NCBI RefSeq assembly: GCF_900104845.1
Contig: NZ_FNSR01000001.1
Coordinates: forward strand, 2,480,001-2,544,000
DNA length: 64,000 nt
Direction of reading: 5' to 3'
DNA from: Paraburkholderia caballeronis
Lineage (GTDB): Bacteria > Pseudomonadota > Gammaproteobacteria > Burkholderiales > Burkholderiaceae
The position numbers and the translations under genes were made by a program. Under the pieces are notes generated by a model, which saw nothing but the letters and a program-made list of their open reading frames with translations, was not told the origin of the DNA and ran no database searches. How positions within the stretch are numbered: position 1 is the first letter of the stretch; each line of letters starts with the position of its first letter. Shown in pieces: positions 9,755 to 19,297 of the stretch.

Positions 9755-9790
9755 AAATAAAAAGCCGCCCATGGAGGCGGCTTTTTATTT
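9755..9790. terminator. Strong bidirectional intrinsic terminator after typA
   Basis: A 15-bp perfect stem with A/T-rich outer arms (AAATAAAAAGCCGCC, 6-nt loop, complementary arm ending in TTTTTATTT) lies about 50 bp beyond the typA stop. The poly-T/poly-A arms make it functional in either direction. It insulates typA from the sucA promoter region. Confidence 0.88.
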
Positions 9791-9842
9791 GAAGGCGATC
9801 TGTAAAACACAGCGACCGCCATTGCGATTTTTATCGCGGCAC

Positions 9843-11669
9843 TTAATCCACCGCGACTTCGCGGCTCGCGCGACGGCGCTCATGCTCCTTCAGATGGCGC
9901 TTGCGCAGACGGATCGACTGCGGCGTCACCTCGACCAGTTCGTCGTCGTCGATGAATTCGACCGCGTATTCGAGCGACATCTGGATCGGCGGCACGAGAC
10001 GCACCGCTTCGTCGGTGCCCGACGCACGGACGTTCGTCAACTGCTTGCCCTTGATCGGGTTCACGACGAGGTCGTTGTCGCGGCTGTGAATGCCGATGAT
10101 CATCCCCTCGTACAGCGCGTCGCCCGGCTTCACGAACATGCGGCCGCGGTCCTGCAGCTTCCACAGCGCATACGCGACCGCCGCGCCGTCGTCCTGCGAG
10201 ATCAGCACGCCGTTGCGGCGCTCGCCGACCGAACCTTCCCTCACCGGCGCGTATTCGTCGAACACGTGGCTCATCAGGCCGGTGCCGCGCGTCAGCGTCA
10301 TGAATTCGCTCTGGAAGCCGATCAGCCCGCGCGCCGGAATCCGGTATTCGAGGCGGGTGCGGCCGCGGCCGTCCGACGCCATGTCGAGCATTTCACCCTT
10401 GCGGCGCCCCAGTTCTTCCATCACGCCGCCCTGGTGGCCGTCCTCGACGTCCACCGTCAGCAGCTCGTACGGCTCGTGGCGCACGCCGTCCACCTCGTGC
10501 ATCACGACGCGCGGACGCGACACCGCCAGCTCATAACCCTCGCGGCGCATGTTCTCGATCAGGATCGTCAGGTGCAGTTCGCCGCGGCCCGACACTTCGA
10601 ACACGGTTTCGTCGCCGGTGTCCTTCACGCGCAGCGCGACGTTGTGGTTCAGCTCCTTCGTCAGACGGTCGCGGATCTGGCGGCTCGTGACGAATTTGCC
10701 TTCCTTGCCCGCGAGCGGCGACGAATTGACGAGGAAGTTCATCGTCAGCGTCGGCTCGTCGACGGTAATCATCGGCAGCGCTTCCGGCGCGTCGATCGCG
10801 CAGATCGTCGCGCCGATGCCGATGTCCTCGATGCCGTTGATCAGCACGATGTCGCCGGCTTCGGCCGACTCGACCTGCACGCGCTCCAGCCCGTGGAACG
10901 ACAGCACCTGGTTGATCTTGCGGTTCATCACGTCGCCTTCCGGGCCGAAGCGCAGCGCGACCTGCTGGCCGGGCTTGATGCGGCCGCGGCTGATGCGGCC
11001 GACGCCGATCCGGCCGACGTAGGTCGAATAGTCGAGCGACGTGATCTGCAGTTGCAGCGGCGCATCCGGGTCGGCCGGGCGCACCGGCACGTGCTGGAGA
11101 ATCGCCTCGAACAGCGGGCGCATGTCGCCTTCGCGCGCATCCGGGCTGAGCGACGCGTAGCCGTTCAGGCCCGACGCGTAGACGATCGGGAAGTCCAGTT
11201 GCTCTTCGGTCGCGCCGAGCTTGTCGAACAGGTCGAACGTCTGGTTGATCACCCAGTCGATGCGCGCGCCCGGCCGGTCGATCTTGTTGACGACGACGAT
11301 CGGCTTCAGGCCGAGCGCGAGCGCCTTCTTCGTGACGAAGCGGGTCTGCGGCATCGGGCCCTCGACCGCGTCGACGAGCAGCAGCACCGAGTCGACCATC
11401 GACAGCACGCGCTCCACCTCGCCGCCGAAGTCCGCGTGTCCCGGCGTATCGACGATGTTGATGTGGGTGCCTTCGTACTCGACCGCGCAGTTCTTCGCGA
11501 GAATCGTGATGCCCCGCTCCTTTTCGATGTCGTTCGAGTCCATGACTCGCTCGGCGATCTGCTGGTTCTCGCGGAACGTGCCGGACTGACGCAGCAGTTG
11601 GTCGACGAGCGTGGTCTTGCCGTGGTCGACGTGGGCAATGATGGCAATGTTGCGAAGGGCGCGGGACAT
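9843..11669 (-). CDS. typA: Ribosome-associated GTPase TypA/BipA
   Basis: The product is a 608-residue translational GTPase related to EF-G and LepA that binds the 70S ribosome and aids 50S assembly and stress or cold adaptation. The start [20 protein letters not shown] at 11669 is chosen because G1 (AHVDHGKTT) must lie near the N-terminus; a longer in-frame extension to 11879 is unlike the family. Also visible are G2/G3 elements ([24 protein letters not shown]), G4 NKIDRPGAR and the C-terminal BipA-specific part ([20 protein letters not shown]) ending in a basic tail. It is transcribed alone, between sucA and the divergent marR gene. Confidence 0.96.
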   Translation of the reverse strand: MSRALRNIAIIAHVDHGKTTLVDQLLRQSGTFRENQQIAERVMDSNDIEKERGITILAKNCAVEYEGTHINIVDTPGHADFGGEVERVLSMVDSVLLLVDAVEGPMPQTRFVTKKALALGLKPIVVVNKIDRPGARIDWVINQTFDLFDKLGATEEQLDFPIVYASGLNGYASLSPDAREGDMRPLFEAILQHVPVRPADPDAPLQLQITSLDYSTYVGRIGVGRISRGRIKPGQQVALRFGPEGDVMNRKINQVLSFHGLERVQVESAEAGDIVLINGIEDIGIGATICAIDAPEALPMITVDEPTLTMNFLVNSSPLAGKEGKFVTSRQIRDRLTKELNHNVALRVKDTGDETVFEVSGRGELHLTILIENMRREGYELAVSRPRVVMHEVDGVRHEPYELLTVDVEDGHQGGVMEELGRRKGEMLDMASDGRGRTRLEYRIPARGLIGFQSEFMTLTRGTGLMSHVFDEYAPVREGSVGERRNGVLISQDDGAAVAYALWKLQDRGRMFVKPGDALYEGMIIGIHSRDNDLVVNPIKGKQLTNVRASGTDEAVRLVPPIQMSLEYAVEFIDDDELVEVTPQSIRLRKRHLKEHERRRASREVAVD

Positions 11670-11950
11670 AGGAACCTGGAACAGTTGGGTGCGCGAGGAT
11701 GCCCGACAGGCGCGGCGCCGCCAGGCCGTGTCGGCCGGGCCGTCCGCCGCATATCCGATGCGCGGACTGTCGCAACCCTCGATGACGCACTTTTGGGAAC
11801 CAAACATTATAGCACGTGAGGATGAACCCATCGTTCGCGTTTCGTGGGCCGAACGGCAACGACGCCGGCGGACGCGCATTCTGCCACGCCGCCCACCCCG
11901 GGATTACCCCGTCGGCCCGGAAGAGATCGTTGGAAATTACGAGATAAAAC

Positions 11951-11981
11951 ACTTGCTGCGGCAAGTAAGCCTACCTATAAT
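11951..11981 (+). promoter_or_regulatory. Promoter with overlapping palindromic operator of the marR-emr operon
   Basis: A -35 element TTGCTG (11953-11958), a 17-bp spacer and a perfect -10 TATAAT (11976-11981) give a start near 11988, about 30 nt before the regulator ATG. A perfect palindrome ACTTGC-TGCG-GCAAGT (11951-11966) covers the -35 box. That is where a MarR dimer would block RNA polymerase, so autorepression is inferred. Confidence 0.75.
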
Positions 11982-12017
11982 CCGTGCCTGGTCAACCATT
12001 GCAGTCGCATCCGAATC

Positions 12018-12527
12018 ATGACCGATCCGACATCCACGCCGCCCCCGGACCTGCGCGACTACGCGTTCGGCGAGAGCGTCGGCTACCTGATCTCGCGCGC
12101 GAAATCGACCATCTCGAACATGGTCACGCAGCGCACGCTCGCGGAACTGGGCGTCACGAGCCAGCAGGCGAGCGTGCTGTTCATGGTCGCAAGCGGCAAG
12201 TGCCTGCTCGCCGCCGAACTCGCGCGCGAGTATGGGATCGACGCGAGCGCGGTCACGCGGCTCGTCGACCGGCTCGAAAAACGCGGCCTGCTCCAGCGCG
12301 TGCGCAGCTCGGAAGACCGCCGCGCGGTACGTCTCGCGCTCACGCCCGAAGGCGAGGCGATCGCCGCCCGGATGCCGCCCATCTTCACCGGCGTCATCGA
12401 CAGCCTGACGAACGGCTTCACGCCGGAAGAGATCGGCTTCCTGAAAAGCATGCTGCGGCGGATCCTCGCGAACAGCGGCAGCTGCTGCGACACGGGCGAC
12501 AGCGGCACCCCGCCCGCCAATCCGTGA
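12018..12527 (+). CDS. MarR family transcriptional regulator of the adjacent efflux operon
   Basis: The product is 169 residues with the MarR winged-helix fold. An N-terminal dimerisation helix is followed by the recognition region (AAELAREYGIDASAVTRLVDRLEKRGLL) and the wing with RVRSSEDRRAVRLALTPEG, the family signature (DxRxxxLxLTxxG). It is the first gene of a plus-strand operon with an outer-membrane factor, EmrA and EmrB (89 bp to the next gene). Such regulators repress the pump and release DNA on binding phenolic or other lipophilic drugs; the ligand here is unknown. A C-terminal CC pair (SGSCCDTGD) could be redox sensitive, which is only a suggestion. Confidence 0.9.
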   Translation: MTDPTSTPPPDLRDYAFGESVGYLISRAKSTISNMVTQRTLAELGVTSQQASVLFMVASGKCLLAAELAREYGIDASAVTRLVDRLEKRGLLQRVRSSEDRRAVRLALTPEGEAIAARMPPIFTGVIDSLTNGFTPEEIGFLKSMLRRILANSGSCCDTGDSGTPPANP

Positions 12528-12615
12528 CCGGGCATCAGTCCCGAAAATCATTGTGACCGACAAAAAAACGGCATCGTCCAGCATCACCTCTTACTCTCAC
12601 GCAACGAGACGAGCA

Positions 12616-14136
12616 ATGAACTCCCAGACCCTGTCCACGCCGGCGCTGTCGTGCCGGGCCGCCGTCGCCGCCGCGCTGACGGCGCTCGCCCTGTCCGGGT
12701 GCGTGAACTACCTCGGCATCAGGAGCGATAAGGCCATCGCGCCGCCGGCGCAGTTCGAGACCGCGCAGAGCATCCCCGCGCAGGGCGGCCAGTGGCCGAC
12801 GCTCGACTGGGCGAACCAGTTCGGCGACCCGCAACTGCCGAAGCTGATCGACGAGGCGCTCGAAGGCAGCCCCACGATCGCGCAGGCGCAGGCGCGGCTC
12901 GCGAAGGCATCGGCATACATCGAAACGTCGCGCTCGGCGCTGTTCCCGAAGGTCGGCGCGCAGTATTCGTGGAGCCGCGAACTGTATTCGGGCAACGGCC
13001 TGTTCCCGCCGCCGTACGGCGGCTCGTGGTTCAGCGAGAACAACGCGCTCGCGAGCGCGTCGTGGGAACTGGACCTGTGGGGCAAGAACCGCCAGCGGCT
13101 CGCCGAGGCGGTGTCGCAGCAGCGCGCGGCCGACGCGGACGTGCAGCAGGCGCGCGTGACGCTCGCGTCGTCGGTCGCCCGCACCTACAACCAGCTTGCT
13201 CAGCTCTACGCGCTGCGCGACATCGCCGCGCACGAAATCGACAACCGCCGCACGATCGGCTCCATCACGAACGGCCGCGTGACCGCCGGCCTCGACACGA
13301 ACGTCGAGAAGCAGACCGCGAGCGGCAACCTCGCGACGAGCCAGGCGAACCTGTCGCAGATCGACGGCCAGATCCAGACCGTCCGCTATCAGCTGGGCGC
13401 GCTGCTCGGCAAGGGGCCGGACCGCGGCCTGCAGATCGCGCAGCCGGTGCTGAACCCGGTCGCCGACGTCACGCTGCCGGACAATCTGCCGGCCGACCTC
13501 GTCGCGCGCCGCCCGGACATCGTCGCCGCGCGCTGGCAGGTCGAAGCCGCGATGCACGGCGTGAAGGAGGCGAAGGCCGAGTTCTATCCGGACGTGAACC
13601 TCGCGGCCGGCTTCGGCTTCGACGCGTTCGGCTGGGGCCGCTTCCTGAACTACGCGAGCCGCCAGGCGAACATCGGCCCGGCGATCCATCTGCCGATCTT
13701 CGACGCGGGCGAACTGCGCGCGCAGTTGAAGGGCCGTTATGCCGACTTCGACCTCGACGTCGCGAACTACAACCAGACGCTGATCAACGCGTTCAACGAC
13801 GTCGCGACACAGGTGTCGTCGATCCGCTCGGCCGACCGCCAGCTGGTCGACGCCGACCGCGCGCTCGAAGCGTCGACGAACGCGTGGCATCTGGCGGTGA
13901 TCCGCTACCGCGCGGGTCTGTCCGAGCAGTTGCAGGTGCTGACGGCCGACCAGAACCGCCTCGCGGCCGAACAGACCGTGACGAACCTGCGGATGCAGCG
14001 CCGCGACATGCAGCTGGCGCTGATCAAGTCGCTCGGCGGCGGCTTCGACGCGACGCAGGCGGGCCTCGTGCCGCCGGCCGAGGTCGGCTCCGACGCCGCG
14101 AGCCGCACGGTCGCGACCCGCGACGCGTCGAACTGA
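12616..14136 (+). CDS. NodT/OprM-family outer membrane efflux lipoprotein
   Basis: The product is 506 residues from the ATG at 12616, chosen because it puts a lipoprotein signal with lipobox LALSGC (Cys29) at the N-terminus. The two TolC-like repeats of the outer-membrane factor family are visible: LIDEALEGSPTIAQAQARL, the loop with WELDLWGKNRQRLAEA, RPDIVAARWQVEAAMHGVKE and the C-terminal YRAGLSEQLQVLTADQNRL. It forms the trimeric exit duct for the EmrA-EmrB pair encoded just downstream (65 bp to emrA). Confidence 0.93.
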   Translation: MNSQTLSTPALSCRAAVAAALTALALSGCVNYLGIRSDKAIAPPAQFETAQSIPAQGGQWPTLDWANQFGDPQLPKLIDEALEGSPTIAQAQARLAKASAYIETSRSALFPKVGAQYSWSRELYSGNGLFPPPYGGSWFSENNALASASWELDLWGKNRQRLAEAVSQQRAADADVQQARVTLASSVARTYNQLAQLYALRDIAAHEIDNRRTIGSITNGRVTAGLDTNVEKQTASGNLATSQANLSQIDGQIQTVRYQLGALLGKGPDRGLQIAQPVLNPVADVTLPDNLPADLVARRPDIVAARWQVEAAMHGVKEAKAEFYPDVNLAAGFGFDAFGWGRFLNYASRQANIGPAIHLPIFDAGELRAQLKGRYADFDLDVANYNQTLINAFNDVATQVSSIRSADRQLVDADRALEASTNAWHLAVIRYRAGLSEQLQVLTADQNRLAAEQTVTNLRMQRRDMQLALIKSLGGGFDATQAGLVPPAEVGSDAASRTVATRDASN

Positions 14137-14201
14137 CCAGCACGGCCGCACTAAAAACGAACGAAACGAACACGCCAGAAAGAACCCGGAGATCCTTTCC
14201 C

Positions 14202-15425
14202 ATGAGCACCCCCCAGCAGCCTGCCGGCACCCCGCAGCCGAACGCGAGCAACGGCAAGCGCCGCCGCATGATGACGCTGCTCGTCCTTGTGATCGTGATT
14301 GCCGCGATCGCGTACGGGCTCTACTACTTCCTCGTCGCGCGCTTCACCGAGAGCACCGACGACGCGTACGTGAACGGCAACGTCGTGCAGATCACGCCGC
14401 AGGTCAGCGGCACCGTGATCTCGGTGAAGGCCGACGACACGCAGACCGTCAAGACCGGCGACCCGCTCGTGCTGCTCGACCCGGCCGACGCGCGCGTTGC
14501 GCTCGAACAGACCGAGGCGACGCTCGCGCAGACCGTGCGCCAGGTGCGCGGCCTGTTCGCCGACGACAGCCAGTACCAGGCGCAGGTCGCGATTCGCCAG
14601 TCCGACCTGTCGCGCGCCCAGGACGACCTGCGCCGCCGCATGCTGGTCGCGCAGACCGGCGCCGTGTCGCAGGAAGAAATCTCGCACGCGCGCGACGCCG
14701 TGCGCAGCGCGGAAGCCGCGCTCGACGCTGCGCAGCAGCAGCTCGCCGCGAACCGTGCCCTGATCGCGAACACGACGATCGCGAACCACCCGAACGTCGA
14801 AGCCATCGCCGCGAAGGTCCGCGACGCGTATCTCGCGAATGCGCGCAACACGCTGCCCGCGCCGGTCACCGGCTACGTCGCGAAACGCTCGGTGCAGGTC
14901 GGCCAGCGCGTGTCGCCGGGCACGCCGCTGATGTCGGTCGTGCCGCTGAACTCGCTGTGGGTCGACGCGAACTTCAAGGAAGTGCAGCTGAAGCACATGC
15001 GCATCGGCCAGCCGGTCGAGATGACCGCCGACGTGTACGGCTCGTCGGTCGTCTATCACGGCAAGGTGGTCGGCTTCTCCGCCGGCACCGGCTCCGCGTT
15101 CTCGCTGTTGCCCGCGCAGAACGCGACCGGCAACTGGATCAAGGTGGTCCAGCGCCTGCCGGTGCGGATCTCGCTCGATCCGGCCGACCTCGAAAAGCAC
15201 CCGCTGCGCATCGGCCTGTCGATCCAGGCGGACGTGAACATCCGCGACGACGCGGGCAGCCAGCTCGGCAACGCACAGAACACCGTGCTCGAAACCGACG
15301 TGTTCGCGAAATACGGCGCCGAAGCCGACGCGGAAATCGCGCGGATCATCGCGGAAAACGCCGGCCCGAACGGCGGCAAGGCGACCGTGTCTTCGCCGGC
15401 CCCGCGCACGTCGAAGCCGATGTAA
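14202..15425 (+). CDS. emrA: EmrA-type membrane fusion protein (HlyD family)
   Basis: The product is a 407-residue periplasmic adaptor. A cytoplasmic N-terminal tail rich in Pro/Gln/Asn is followed by one membrane helix (about 24-44) and the HlyD signature STDDAYVNGNVVQITPQVSG with the first half of the lipoyl-like domain. A long alpha-helical hairpin (about 100-210), then PAPVTGYVAKRSVQVGQRVSPG completes the lipoyl fold, and the beta-barrel region ends near 370. It links EmrB in the inner membrane to the lipoprotein duct encoded upstream. Genes are tightly arranged (28 bp to emrB). Confidence 0.94.
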   Translation: MSTPQQPAGTPQPNASNGKRRRMMTLLVLVIVIAAIAYGLYYFLVARFTESTDDAYVNGNVVQITPQVSGTVISVKADDTQTVKTGDPLVLLDPADARVALEQTEATLAQTVRQVRGLFADDSQYQAQVAIRQSDLSRAQDDLRRRMLVAQTGAVSQEEISHARDAVRSAEAALDAAQQQLAANRALIANTTIANHPNVEAIAAKVRDAYLANARNTLPAPVTGYVAKRSVQVGQRVSPGTPLMSVVPLNSLWVDANFKEVQLKHMRIGQPVEMTADVYGSSVVYHGKVVGFSAGTGSAFSLLPAQNATGNWIKVVQRLPVRISLDPADLEKHPLRIGLSIQADVNIRDDAGSQLGNAQNTVLETDVFAKYGAEADAEIARIIAENAGPNGGKATVSSPAPRTSKPM

Positions 15426-15453
15426 GCGGCCCCGACCGTACCGACCTGTTTCC

Positions 15454-17016
15454 ATGGCACAACAACAAGCTGTCGTCCATCCGCCGCTGCAAGGCGCGCA
15501 ACTCGTGATCGGCACCATCGCGGTGTCGCTCGCGGTGTTCATGAACGTACTCGACACGTCGATCGCGAACGTGTCGATCCCGTCGATCTCCGGCGACCTC
15601 GGCGTGTCGTCCGACCAGGGCACATGGGTCATCACGTCGTTCGCGGTCGCGAACGCGATCTCGGTGCCGCTGACCGGCTGGCTCACCGACCGCATCGGCC
15701 AGGTGCGCCTCTTCATGGCGTCGATCATCCTGTTCGTGATCTCGTCGTGGATGTGCGGCCTCGCGCCGACGCTGCCGTTCCTGCTCGCGTCGCGCGTGCT
15801 GCAGGGCGCGGTCGCCGGCCCGATGATCCCGCTGTCGCAGACGCTGCTGCTCGCGAGTTATCCGCGCGCGAAAGCGCCGGTCGCGCTGTCGATGTGGTCG
15901 ATGACGACGCTGATCGCGCCGGTCGCCGGTCCGATCCTCGGCGGCTGGATCTCCGACAACATCTCGTGGCCGTGGATCTTCTACGTGAACATCCCGGTCG
16001 GCATCGTCGCGGCGCTCGCGACGTGGGCGATCTTCCGCAACCGCGACTCGGTCGTGAAGAAGGCGCCGATCGACGGCGTCGGCCTCGGGCTGCTGATCGT
16101 CTGGGTCGGCTCGCTGCAGGTCATGCTCGACAAGGGCAAGGACCTCGACTGGTTCTCGTCGACGACGATCGTCGCGCTCGCGCTGATCGCGGTGATCGCG
16201 TTCGCGTTCTTCGTCGTGTGGGAGCTGACCGAGGCGCACCCGGTCGTCGATCTGTCGCTGTTCGCGCGGCGCAACTTCACCGGCGGCACGATCGCGCTGT
16301 CGATCGGCTACGGGCTCTACTTCGGCAACCTCGTGCTGCTGCCGCTGTGGCTGCAGACCGACATCGGCTACACGGCGACCGACGCCGGCCTCGTGATGGC
16401 GCCGGTCGGCGTGTTCGCGGTGCTGCTGTCGCCGCTGACCGGCCGCATCCTGCCGCGCACCGATCCGCGCTACATCGCGACGGTCGCGTTCCTCGTGTTC
16501 GCGCTGTGCTTCTGGATGCGTTCGCGCTACACGACCGACGTCGACACGTGGTCGCTCGCGCTGCCGACGCTCGTGCAAGGCGTCGGGATGGCGGGGTTCT
16601 TCATCCCGCTCGTGTCGATCACGCTGTCGGGGCTGCCGGGCCACCGGATTCCGGCCGCGTCGGGCCTGTCGAACTTCGTGCGGATCATGTGCGGCGGGAT
16701 CGGCACGTCGATCTTCCAGACCGCGTGGGACCACCGGACGATCATGCACCACGCGCAGCTGACCGAGCAGGCGAACTCGGGCAACCCGACGTTCGCGCAG
16801 TCGATCCAGCAGATGCAGAACGTGGCGGGCCTGAACGAATCGCAGGCGCATGGGCTGTTCAATTCGATGGTCACGCAGCAGGCTGCACAGCTCGGCGTGA
16901 ACGATCTGTTCTACATCTCGGCCGGTATCTTCGTGCTGCTGATCGGGCTGATCTGGATCACGCGGCCCGAGCGGGCGAATGCCGATGCGGGGGCGGCGGC
17001 TTCGGCCGCGCACTGA
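15454..17016 (+). CDS. emrB: EmrB-type multidrug MFS transporter (DHA2 family)
   Basis: The product has 520 residues and about 14 predicted membrane helices, as expected for proton-antiport DHA2 drug exporters. The N-terminal motif D1 (LDTSIANVSIPSISGDLG), motif A in the 2-3 loop (GWLTDRIGQVRLF) and motif C-like GPILGGWI are visible. It drives drugs through EmrA and the outer-membrane duct of the same operon. The gene ends the operon; a hairpin lies at 17048-17078. Confidence 0.95.
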   Translation: MAQQQAVVHPPLQGAQLVIGTIAVSLAVFMNVLDTSIANVSIPSISGDLGVSSDQGTWVITSFAVANAISVPLTGWLTDRIGQVRLFMASIILFVISSWMCGLAPTLPFLLASRVLQGAVAGPMIPLSQTLLLASYPRAKAPVALSMWSMTTLIAPVAGPILGGWISDNISWPWIFYVNIPVGIVAALATWAIFRNRDSVVKKAPIDGVGLGLLIVWVGSLQVMLDKGKDLDWFSSTTIVALALIAVIAFAFFVVWELTEAHPVVDLSLFARRNFTGGTIALSIGYGLYFGNLVLLPLWLQTDIGYTATDAGLVMAPVGVFAVLLSPLTGRILPRTDPRYIATVAFLVFALCFWMRSRYTTDVDTWSLALPTLVQGVGMAGFFIPLVSITLSGLPGHRIPAASGLSNFVRIMCGGIGTSIFQTAWDHRTIMHHAQLTEQANSGNPTFAQSIQQMQNVAGLNESQAHGLFNSMVTQQAAQLGVNDLFYISAGIFVLLIGLIWITRPERANADAGAAASAAH

Positions 17017-17047
17017 GTCGCGGCTTCTTCGCTGACTGTCCGATGCA

Positions 17048-17078
17048 ACACCGGCCGCTCGTCATGAGCGGCCGGTGT
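17048..17078. terminator. Hairpin between convergent emrB and cation transporter genes
   Basis: A 13-bp perfect stem (ACACCGGCCGCTC and its complement) with a 5-nt loop lies between the two convergent stops. The T-tract is short (GCGTTT on the plus strand), so it is a probable but not ideal terminator for both genes. Confidence 0.6.
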
Positions 17079-17082
17079 GCGT

Positions 17083-17730
17083 TTACGACCTTGCCGCGAT
17101 CTGCTGCCCGCCCGTCCCTTCGCGCAGTTCGGCACCGGACTGGCGAAGAATGTGCGCGGCGGACGTCAACGCGAGCGACGCCATGATCGCCGCGACGACG
17201 AGGTCCGGCCACGCGGAACGCGTGCCGAACACGCCGAGCGCGGCGAGCAGCACCGCGACGTTGCCGAGCACGTCGTTGCGCGTGCAGAGCCACACGCTGC
17301 GCATGTTGCTGTCGCCGTCGCGGTAGCTCAACAGCAGCGCCGCGACGACGCCGTTCGCGAGCAGCGCGGCGGTGCCGACCGCGCCCATGGTCGGCGCGCC
17401 CGGCACGCGCCCCGTGTGCAGATGCCATCCGGCGACGCCGAGCACCCACGCGCCGAACACGATCATCGACACGGCCTTGAGCCGCGACGCGCGCGCCCGG
17501 GCGGTCAGGCTCAATCCCAGCACGAGAAGGCTGATGCCGTAATTCGCGGCATCGCCGAGAAAATCGACGGAATCGGCGAGCAGCGACACCGATCCGCTGC
17601 GCAGCCCCGACACGATCTCGACCGCGAACATCGCGACGTTGATCGCGAGCGCGGCCCACAACAACCGGCGATAACGCGACTGACGCAGACTCGCTGCATC
17701 GTCGCAGTGGTGACAACAGGCTCCCGACAT
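17083..17730 (-). CDS. Cation diffusion facilitator-type heavy-metal transporter
   Basis: The product is 215 residues with about six membrane helices, smaller than classical CzcD/ZitB because the C-terminal cytoplasmic metal-binding domain is missing. The metal-site acidic residues of helix 2 are present (LADSVDFLGDAANYG, Asp53/56/60), as is the helix-5 counterpart RNDVLGN. The N-terminus has a Cys/His cluster CCHHC. It is divergent from a MerR-family regulator and shares a MerR-type operator at 17767-17789 whose orientation drives this gene. The pairing supports Zn, Cd or Pb efflux; the exact metal is not fixed. Confidence 0.88.
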   Translation of the reverse strand: MSGACCHHCDDAASLRQSRYRRLLWAALAINVAMFAVEIVSGLRSGSVSLLADSVDFLGDAANYGISLLVLGLSLTARARASRLKAVSMIVFGAWVLGVAGWHLHTGRVPGAPTMGAVGTAALLANGVVAALLLSYRDGDSNMRSVWLCTRNDVLGNVAVLLAALGVFGTRSAWPDLVVAAIMASLALTSAAHILRQSGAELREGTGGQQIAARS

Positions 17731-17766
17731 CGCTTCGCTCCAGATGGATCCAAAGCGGGTATCGTG

Positions 17767-17789
17767 GACCCTGTAGCCACTACAGGGTC
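17767..17789 (-). promoter_or_regulatory. MerR-type operator/promoter for the cation transporter
   Basis: A perfect inverted repeat (half-sites GACCCTGTAG and CTACAGGGTC, 3-bp centre) lies between the divergent genes. On the minus strand it begins inside a -35-like TTGACC and is followed by a weak -10 (CACGAT or ACGATA) 19-20 bp away. An overlong spacer filled by a palindrome is the hallmark of MerR-activated metal-efflux promoters. The sequence closely resembles CadR/PbrR-type operators as I recall them. Confidence 0.85.
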
Positions 17790-17794
17790 AAGCG

Positions 17795-18202
17795 ATGACC
17801 AACCCCTATTCGATCGGCGACCTGAGCCGGCTCTCCGGCGTCAACGTCGAAACCATCCGGTATTACGAAAAAGTCGGTCTGCTGCCGGCGGCGAAACGCG
17901 CCGGCAACGGCTACCGGCAATACGACGACGCGTCGCTCGACCGCCTCGCGTTCGTGCGGCGCGGCCGCGAACTCGGCTTCACGATCGACGAGATACGCGA
18001 GTTGCTCGGCCTCGCGGATCATCCCGACCGCCCGTGCGCGGACGCGGACCGGATGACGCGGGCGCATCTCGACGACATCGAGGGAAAGATTCGCGACCTC
18101 CAGCGGATGCGGCACGCGCTGATCGAAGTAGCGAATTGCGACAGCCGCACGGCCGCGCATTGCCAGTTGCTGCAGGCGCTCGCGCGGCCCGGTCTGAACT
18201 GA
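17795..18202 (+). CDS. MerR family metal-responsive regulator (CadR/PbrR/ZntR-like)
   Basis: The product is 135 residues. The N-terminal winged helix has YSIGDLSRLSGVNVETIRYYEKVGLL (6-31), then the dimerisation helix. Metal-binding Cys occur at 81, 115 and 123 with His122, a spacing like the three-Cys pocket of MerR/PbrR/ZntR proteins. No His-rich tail of the CadR type is present. The divergent transporter and the shared operator 5 bp upstream of its start indicate that it activates the transporter on metal binding and controls itself. The specific metal (Zn, Cd or Pb) cannot be decided. Confidence 0.92.
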   Translation: MTNPYSIGDLSRLSGVNVETIRYYEKVGLLPAAKRAGNGYRQYDDASLDRLAFVRRGRELGFTIDEIRELLGLADHPDRPCADADRMTRAHLDDIEGKIRDLQRMRHALIEVANCDSRTAAHCQLLQALARPGLN

Positions 18203-18231
18203 AGAGCGCCAGGCAGGCGCTGGTCCGGCTC

Positions 18232-19179
18232 TTACTGCTCGCCGCTCACGACGAGACGCTCCGGCGCGAGCACGCCGTCCGCCGCCTTCGCGACGCCGAG
18301 CAGCCGGCCGTCGTCGCCGTACACGCGCACGCGCGGCACAGCGCCGTTCGATCCGTCGAACGACGCGATCTCGTCCAGCCGCAGCCGCTGCCCGTGCATG
18401 AAGCGGCGCGTCGCGTCCGCGCCCAGCTCGACGCGCGGAAACGTCGATAGCAGCGCATCGACCGGTTGCAGCCACGCGTCGCGCACGGCGTCATCCGCCT
18501 CGGACAGCGCGTCGAGCGTCACCGCGTGATCGAGCGTCAGCGCGCCGACGCCGATGCGCCGCAGCGCGACCAGATGCGCGCCGCAGCCCAGCGCCTCGCC
18601 GATGTCCTCGGCGAGCGTGCGCACATAAGTCCCCTTGCTGCACGTCACGCGGAACGTCACGTCCGGCAGCGCGCACGCGAGCAGTTCGAGCGCATGGATC
18701 GTCACCGCGCGCCCTTCCCGCTCGACGGTCTGCCCGGCGCGCGCGTATTCGTACAACGGCTTGCCGTCGCGCTTCAGCGCCGAATACATCGGCGGCACCT
18801 GCACGATGTCGCCGCGAAACGCGTCGAGCGACGCGCGCACCGCGGCTTCGTCGCACGACACCGGGCGCGTGTCGATCACGTCGCCTTCGGCGTCGCCGCT
18901 CGCGGTGCGGATGCCGAGCCGCATCGTCGCGTCGTAGGTCTTGTCCGCTTCGAGCAGATCCTGCGAGAACTTCGTCGCCTCCCCGAAACACAGCGGCAGC
19001 AGACCCGACGCGAGCGGATCGAGCGTGCCGGTATGCCCGGCCTTCTTCGCGCGATAGAGACGCTTCGCGCGGATCAGCGCATCGTTGCTGGAGAGGCCGA
19101 CCGGCTTGTCGAGCAGCAGCACGCCGTCGAGCAGTCGGCGCGGCACCTTCGGCCGCGCGGGTTGGGAGGATGCAGTCAT
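18232..19179 (-). CDS. truB: tRNA pseudouridine-55 synthase TruB
   Basis: The product is 315 residues from the ATG at 19179 (an upstream start adds 23 atypical residues). It makes pseudouridine at position 55 of the tRNA T-loop. The catalytic Asp54 lies in GHTGTLDPLASGLLP. Also seen are the N-terminal LLLDKPVGLSSNDAL and RVTCSKGTYVRTLAEDIGEALG, with a PUA-like C-terminus. It is the last gene of rimP-nusA-infB-rbfA-truB, 118 bp after rbfA. Confidence 0.96.
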   Translation of the reverse strand: MTASSQPARPKVPRRLLDGVLLLDKPVGLSSNDALIRAKRLYRAKKAGHTGTLDPLASGLLPLCFGEATKFSQDLLEADKTYDATMRLGIRTASGDAEGDVIDTRPVSCDEAAVRASLDAFRGDIVQVPPMYSALKRDGKPLYEYARAGQTVEREGRAVTIHALELLACALPDVTFRVTCSKGTYVRTLAEDIGEALGCGAHLVALRRIGVGALTLDHAVTLDALSEADDAVRDAWLQPVDALLSTFPRVELGADATRRFMHGQRLRLDEIASFDGSNGAVPRVRVYGDDGRLLGVAKAADGVLAPERLVVSGEQ

Positions 19180-19297
19180 GTCAGGCGGGGTAGGCGGCGA
19201 GGCAACGCACGGGGAAACAGCGCAAAACGCGGCGCAGCGCGACGACACGCAACGCTCGCGCGTTACGCCGCCGCACGTTTTACGCCGCCGGTGAGGC

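Noticed and set aside
12553..12615. Extended N-terminus for the outer-membrane factor from an upstream GTG-like start
   Set aside because: It would place residues before the lipoprotein signal. The ATG at 12616 puts the lipobox in the expected place.
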